From: Xenophilus sp003671765
GTDB lineage: Bacteria > Pseudomonadota > Gammaproteobacteria > Burkholderiales > Burkholderiaceae_C
DNA length: 64,000 bases
Assembly (NCBI GenBank): GCA_051414805.1
Contig: CP166702.1
Coordinates: 4,340,001-4,404,000, forward strand
Reading direction: 5' to 3'
In this document: positions 61,153 to 64,000 of the stretch, one piece after another
Layout of the letters: every line of letters starts with the position of its first letter
How positions within the stretch are numbered: position 1 is the stretch's first letter
Translations under genes and position numbers: made by a program
Notes under the pieces: generated by a model
The model's database searches: none
Seen by the model: only the letters and a program-made list of their open reading frames with translations
Told to the model about the DNA's origin: nothing

Positions 61153-61464
61153 TTAGCCGGCGATCGCGCCGATCTGCAGTTCGGTGAACTGCTGGCGATG
61201 GCCTTGACGTTTCTGATAGTGCTTGCGACGGCGCATCTTGAAGATGCGAACCTTGTCGTGCTTGCCGTGCGCCACGACCGTGGCCGTGACGGTTGCGCCG
61301 GACACCAGGGGGGTGCCGACCTTGATTTCAGCGCCGTTGCCGACGGCCAGAACCTGGTCGATCACGATTTCCTGGCCAACGTCCGCAGCAATCTGTTCTA
61401 CTTTAATTTTTTCGCCGGAAGCAACGCGATACTGCTTGCCACCGGTTTTTATGACCGCGTACAT
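61153..61464 (-). CDS. rplU: Ribosomal protein L21
   Basis: A 103-residue L21 (MYAVIKTGGKQYRVASG start, MRRRKHYQKRQGHRQ end). Binds 23S rRNA with L20. An AGAAGGG site supports the ATG at 61464; the frame is open to 61578. First gene of rplU-rpmA. Confidence 0.97.
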   Translation of the reverse strand: MYAVIKTGGKQYRVASGEKIKVEQIAADVGQEIVIDQVLAVGNGAEIKVGTPLVSGATVTATVVAHGKHDKVRIFKMRRRKHYQKRQGHRQQFTELQIGAIAG

Positions 61465-61536
61465 AGGGACCCTTCTTGGTATTCCAGGAACAGGTTCCCG
61501 GAAGATGGCTCCGCAGCGAATTCTGCGAAGCCTTCC

Positions 61537-61542
61537 ACTATA
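61537..61542 (-). promoter_or_regulatory. Candidate -10 box for rplU-rpmA
   Basis: TATAGT on the minus strand, 73 bases before the rplU ATG; no clear -35. Confidence 0.45.
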
Positions 61543-61605
61543 CCATGCGAACGGCCTGCGCGCCAGACATGCGCCCACGCCGGCGGCTCACCGGAGGCGG
61601 CTCCC

Positions 61606-61611
61606 TATAAT
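61606..61611 (+). promoter_or_regulatory. -10 box for ispB
   Basis: A perfect TATAAT that puts transcription about 37 bases before the TTG start at 61655. No clear -35. Confidence 0.55.
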
Positions 61612-61654
61612 CCGCGCCTTTCCTCGAACCCCTCGCGCCCCGGCGCCGCTGCCC

Positions 61655-62641
61655 TTGTCCGCCCCTACCCCCTCCGCCAGTTCTGCCGCCCTGGACCTCA
61701 TCGCCGGCGACATGGCCGAGGTGGACAAGGTCATCTCCGCCCGGCTGGACACCGGCGTGCCGCTGGTCAGCCAAGTCTCGAGGTACATCATCGCCGCCGG
61801 CGGCAAGCGCCTTCGCCCTGCCTTGTTGCTGCTGATGTGCGGCGCCCTGGGGTACACCGGCAGCCAGCGCTTCAACCTGGCAGCCGTGGTCGAGTTCATC
61901 CACACCGCCACCCTGCTGCACGACGACGTCGTCGACGAGTCGACGATGCGGCGCGGACGGCCCACGGCCAACGAGTCCTTCGGCAATGCCGCCAGCGTTC
62001 TGGTCGGCGACTTCCTGTACTCGCGCGCCTTCCAGATGATGCTGGACTCGCGCGACATGCGCGTGATGGAGATCCTGGCCGATGCGACCAACGTGATCGC
62101 CGAAGGCGAAGTGCTCCAGCTGATGAACATGGGGGACGCCTCGCTGGACGAAGCGGCGTACCTGCATGTCATCCGGTCCAAGACCGCCAAGCTGTTCGAG
62201 GCCAGCACCCAGCTCGCCGCGGTGCTGGCGGGCGCATCGCCCGATGTCGAGGCGGCCTGCGCCCGTTACGGGCAGGCACTCGGGACGGCGTTCCAGGTGG
62301 TCGACGACGTGCTCGACTACGCGGGCGATGCCGCCGAAACGGGCAAGAACGTGGGCGACGACCTGCGTGAAGGCAAGACCACCCTGCCCCTGATCTTCGC
62401 CATGCAGCGCGGCCGCCCCGAGCAGGCCGAATTGGTCCGCAGCGCGATCCAGCAGGGCGACGTGAGTCGGTTGCCCCAGCTCATCGCGGTGGTGAAGGAG
62501 ACCGGTGCCCTCGACGCCACGCGCGCCGCGGCGGCGGCCGAGGCACAACGCGCGATCGACGCGTTGGCGATGCTGCCGCCCAATTCCTTCACAGAAGGTT
62601 TGCTACAATTGGCGGCTCAGTTGCTTGAACGCCGAGCCTAA
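61655..62641 (+). CDS. ispB: Octaprenyl diphosphate synthase
   Basis: A 328-residue polyprenyl synthase that builds the ubiquinone side chain. The two Asp-rich motifs are HDDVVDES and DDVLDYAGD, with GGKRLRPALL. From TTG 61655 the length is normal for IspB (about 323); the ATG at 61712 would give 309. The TTG is preferred on length and promoter spacing. Confidence 0.92.
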   Translation: MSAPTPSASSAALDLIAGDMAEVDKVISARLDTGVPLVSQVSRYIIAAGGKRLRPALLLLMCGALGYTGSQRFNLAAVVEFIHTATLLHDDVVDESTMRRGRPTANESFGNAASVLVGDFLYSRAFQMMLDSRDMRVMEILADATNVIAEGEVLQLMNMGDASLDEAAYLHVIRSKTAKLFEASTQLAAVLAGASPDVEAACARYGQALGTAFQVVDDVLDYAGDAAETGKNVGDDLREGKTTLPLIFAMQRGRPEQAELVRSAIQQGDVSRLPQLIAVVKETGALDATRAAAAAEAQRAIDALAMLPPNSFTEGLLQLAAQLLERRA

Positions 62642-62677
62642 GTCACCAACGAAGGTCGAGTTTCAAATCTGGCACAT

Positions 62678-62754
62678 CGGGGTGTAGCTTAGCCTGGTAG
62701 AGCGCTACGTTCGGGACGTAGAGGCCGGAGGTTCGAATCCTCTCACCCCGACCA
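62678..62754 (+). tRNA. tRNA-Pro (CGG anticodon)
   Basis: A 77-base cloverleaf: acceptor CGGGGTG/CACCCCG, anticodon stem CTACG/CGTAG with loop TTCGGGA (anticodon CGG), T arm with GGTTCGAATCC, and encoded CCA. It lies between ispB and pilB. Confidence 0.96.
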
Positions 62755-62870
62755 GTCTTGGTCATGTAATGCGAAATGCTGCGCACAACTGTTGCGGGCT
62801 TGCGATTTACAGTACCAGGTCGATCAGCGATGATCGTGAATCAAATTTTCACGTCTGTTACATCTGCTGA

Positions 62871-64000
62871 ATGGCTGCCGCCGATCCCCTTGCCAAAGAA
62901 AGTGCCTCCGTCGCCCTGCCGGGGCTGGCCCGCGCACTGATCTCGGCCGGCAAGCTGCAGGCCAAGGCGGCCGAAGAGATCTACCAGAAGTCGCGCACCT
63001 CGCGCAGCAGCTTCATTGCCGAACTGACCGGTAGCGGCGCGGTTTCGGCCTCCGATCTCGCCCACACCCTCTCCAGCGCCTTCGGCGCCCCGCTGCTCGA
63101 TCTGGACGCGATCGACCCGCAGCGCCTGCCCAAGGACCTGCTGGACGCCAAGCTCTGCCAGTCCTACCGCATCGTCGTCCTCGGCAAGCGCAACAACCGC
63201 CTCATCGTCGCCACGGCCGATCCGTCCGACCAGCAGGCGGTGGAGAAGATCAAGTTCGCCTCCCAGATGGGCGTGGACTGGGTCATCGCCGAGTACGACA
63301 AGCTGTCGCGCATGGTCGAGGCGGCGGCGGTCAGTGCAGCCGAGACCATCGACAACATCATCGGTGGCGAGTTCGAGTTCGACGAAGCGGCGAGCGAATC
63401 TTCTGACGCGCCGGACCAGGCCGCTGCGGAGGTCGAGGATGCGCCCGTCGTGCGCTTCCTGCACAAGATGCTGCTGGACGCATTCAGCATGCGCGCCTCG
63501 GACATCCACTTCGAGCCCTACGAGCACAACTACCGGGTGCGCTTCCGCGTCGACGGGGAACTGCGGGAGGTCGCGAGCCCGCCGGTGGTGATCAAGGACA
63601 AGCTGTCCTCCCGCATCAAGGTCATCTCGAAGCTGGACATCTCCGAGAAGCGCGTGCCGCAGGACGGCCGCATGAAGCTCAAGGTCGGCCCTGACCGGGT
63701 CATCGACTTCCGCGTGAGCACCTTGCCGACCCTGTTCGGCGAGAAGATCGTGATCCGTATCCTCGACCCCAGCAGTGCCCGCCTGGGCATCGACGCGCTG
63801 GGCTACGACCCCGAGGAGAAGCAGCGCCTGATGGACGCCATCAGCCGCCCGTACGGCATGATCCTGGTGACCGGCCCCACCGGTTCGGGCAAGACGGTGT
63901 CGCTGTACACCTGCCTGAACCTGCTCAACAAGCCGGGCGTCAACATCGCGACGGCCGAAGACCCGTCGGAAATCAACCTGCCCGGCGTCAACCAGGTCAA
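62871..64000 (+). CDS. pilB: Type IV pilus assembly ATPase PilB, N-terminal part
   Basis: The first 376 residues of a PilB/GspE ATPase that powers pilus extension. MshEN domain (about 1-150), then a catalytic core with RASDIHFEPYE and Walker A GPTGSGKT at 335-342. The gene runs off the window before Walker B. Confidence 0.95.
   Translation, partial: MAAADPLAKESASVALPGLARALISAGKLQAKAAEEIYQKSRTSRSSFIAELTGSGAVSASDLAHTLSSAFGAPLLDLDAIDPQRLPKDLLDAKLCQSYRIVVLGKRNNRLIVATADPSDQQAVEKIKFASQMGVDWVIAEYDKLSRMVEAAAVSAAETIDNIIGGEFEFDEAASESSDAPDQAAAEVEDAPVVRFLHKMLLDAFSMRASDIHFEPYEHNYRVRFRVDGELREVASPPVVIKDKLSSRIKVISKLDISEKRVPQDGRMKLKVGPDRVIDFRVSTLPTLFGEKIVIRILDPSSARLGIDALGYDPEEKQRLMDAISRPYGMILVTGPTGSGKTVSLYTCLNLLNKPGVNIATAEDPSEINLPGVNQV

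Noticed and set aside
62678..62754. tRNA-Pro as an integration site
   Set aside because: No integrase, no duplicated tRNA 3' end in the window, and the flanking ispB-pilB order is typical of the family.

Overview
The window reads as a chromosomal segment of a high-GC betaproteobacterium of the order Burkholderiales, most likely family Comamonadaceae (Variovorax/Acidovorax/Ramlibacter-like). This is an inference from very high GC with dense long antisense open frames, typical local gene orders (ispB-tRNA-Pro-pilB, rplU-rpmA-obgE-proB, hemA-prfA-prmC-grxD, DUF502-aspS-nudB) and several dispersed intergenic repeats that I associate with this family. No genus can be assigned. There is no prophage, CRISPR array, insertion sequence or rRNA operon; nearly everything is housekeeping or family-typical accessory metabolism.

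Layout. 1-6000: end of grxC, a rhodanese, gpmA, a PDZ/S41 protease, moeB and an AsmA-like protein. 6300-11900: two response regulators and a CHASE3 histidine kinase, followed by a run of small stress-type genes (DUF1328, YqjD-, YqjE- and YqjK-like proteins, a ferritin-like protein, a BON lipoprotein, CsbD). 12000-19600: DUF429, a DMT permease, a BLUF blue-light sensor beside folE, an EEP-fold hydrolase, nudB, a small toxin-antitoxin pair, aspS and DUF502. 19600-30700: FmdB, an SSS symporter, ubiquinone genes ubiB/ubiJ/ubiE with a Tim44-like protein, DUF971, HIT and a 1289-residue FAD/Fe-S dehydrogenase.

30800-44100: a LysR regulator divergent from an MFS permease, a 590-base repeat-rich gap, serA, a complete ugpBAECQ operon for glycerol-3-phosphate/phosphodiester uptake, and a LacI regulator divergent from a carboxymuconolactone-decarboxylase/SDR fusion plus a Bug solute-binding protein. 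44200-57100: an MscS-type channel, a 660-base inverted-repeat element, hemA-prfA-prmC-grxD, a cupin, a Lon-like AAA+ ATPase, a CBS/HlyC protein, a lytic transglycosylase and proS. 57200-64000: rppH, a CNP1-like protein, proB, obgE, rpmA, rplU, ispB, tRNA-Pro(CGG) and the start of pilB.

Most noteworthy: (i) a toxin-antitoxin pair whose antitoxin joins a Phd/YefM-like N-terminus to a CcdA-like tail and is paired with a CcdB-like toxin, sitting between aspS and nudB with its own promoter and operator; (ii) a 58-base repeat that exactly fills two unrelated stop-to-start gaps, carries the downstream ribosome binding site, and shows a compensatory base-pair change; (iii) a two-stem intergenic repeat present about nine times, twice inside reading frames; (iv) two large imperfect inverted repeats in the only long gene-free stretches.
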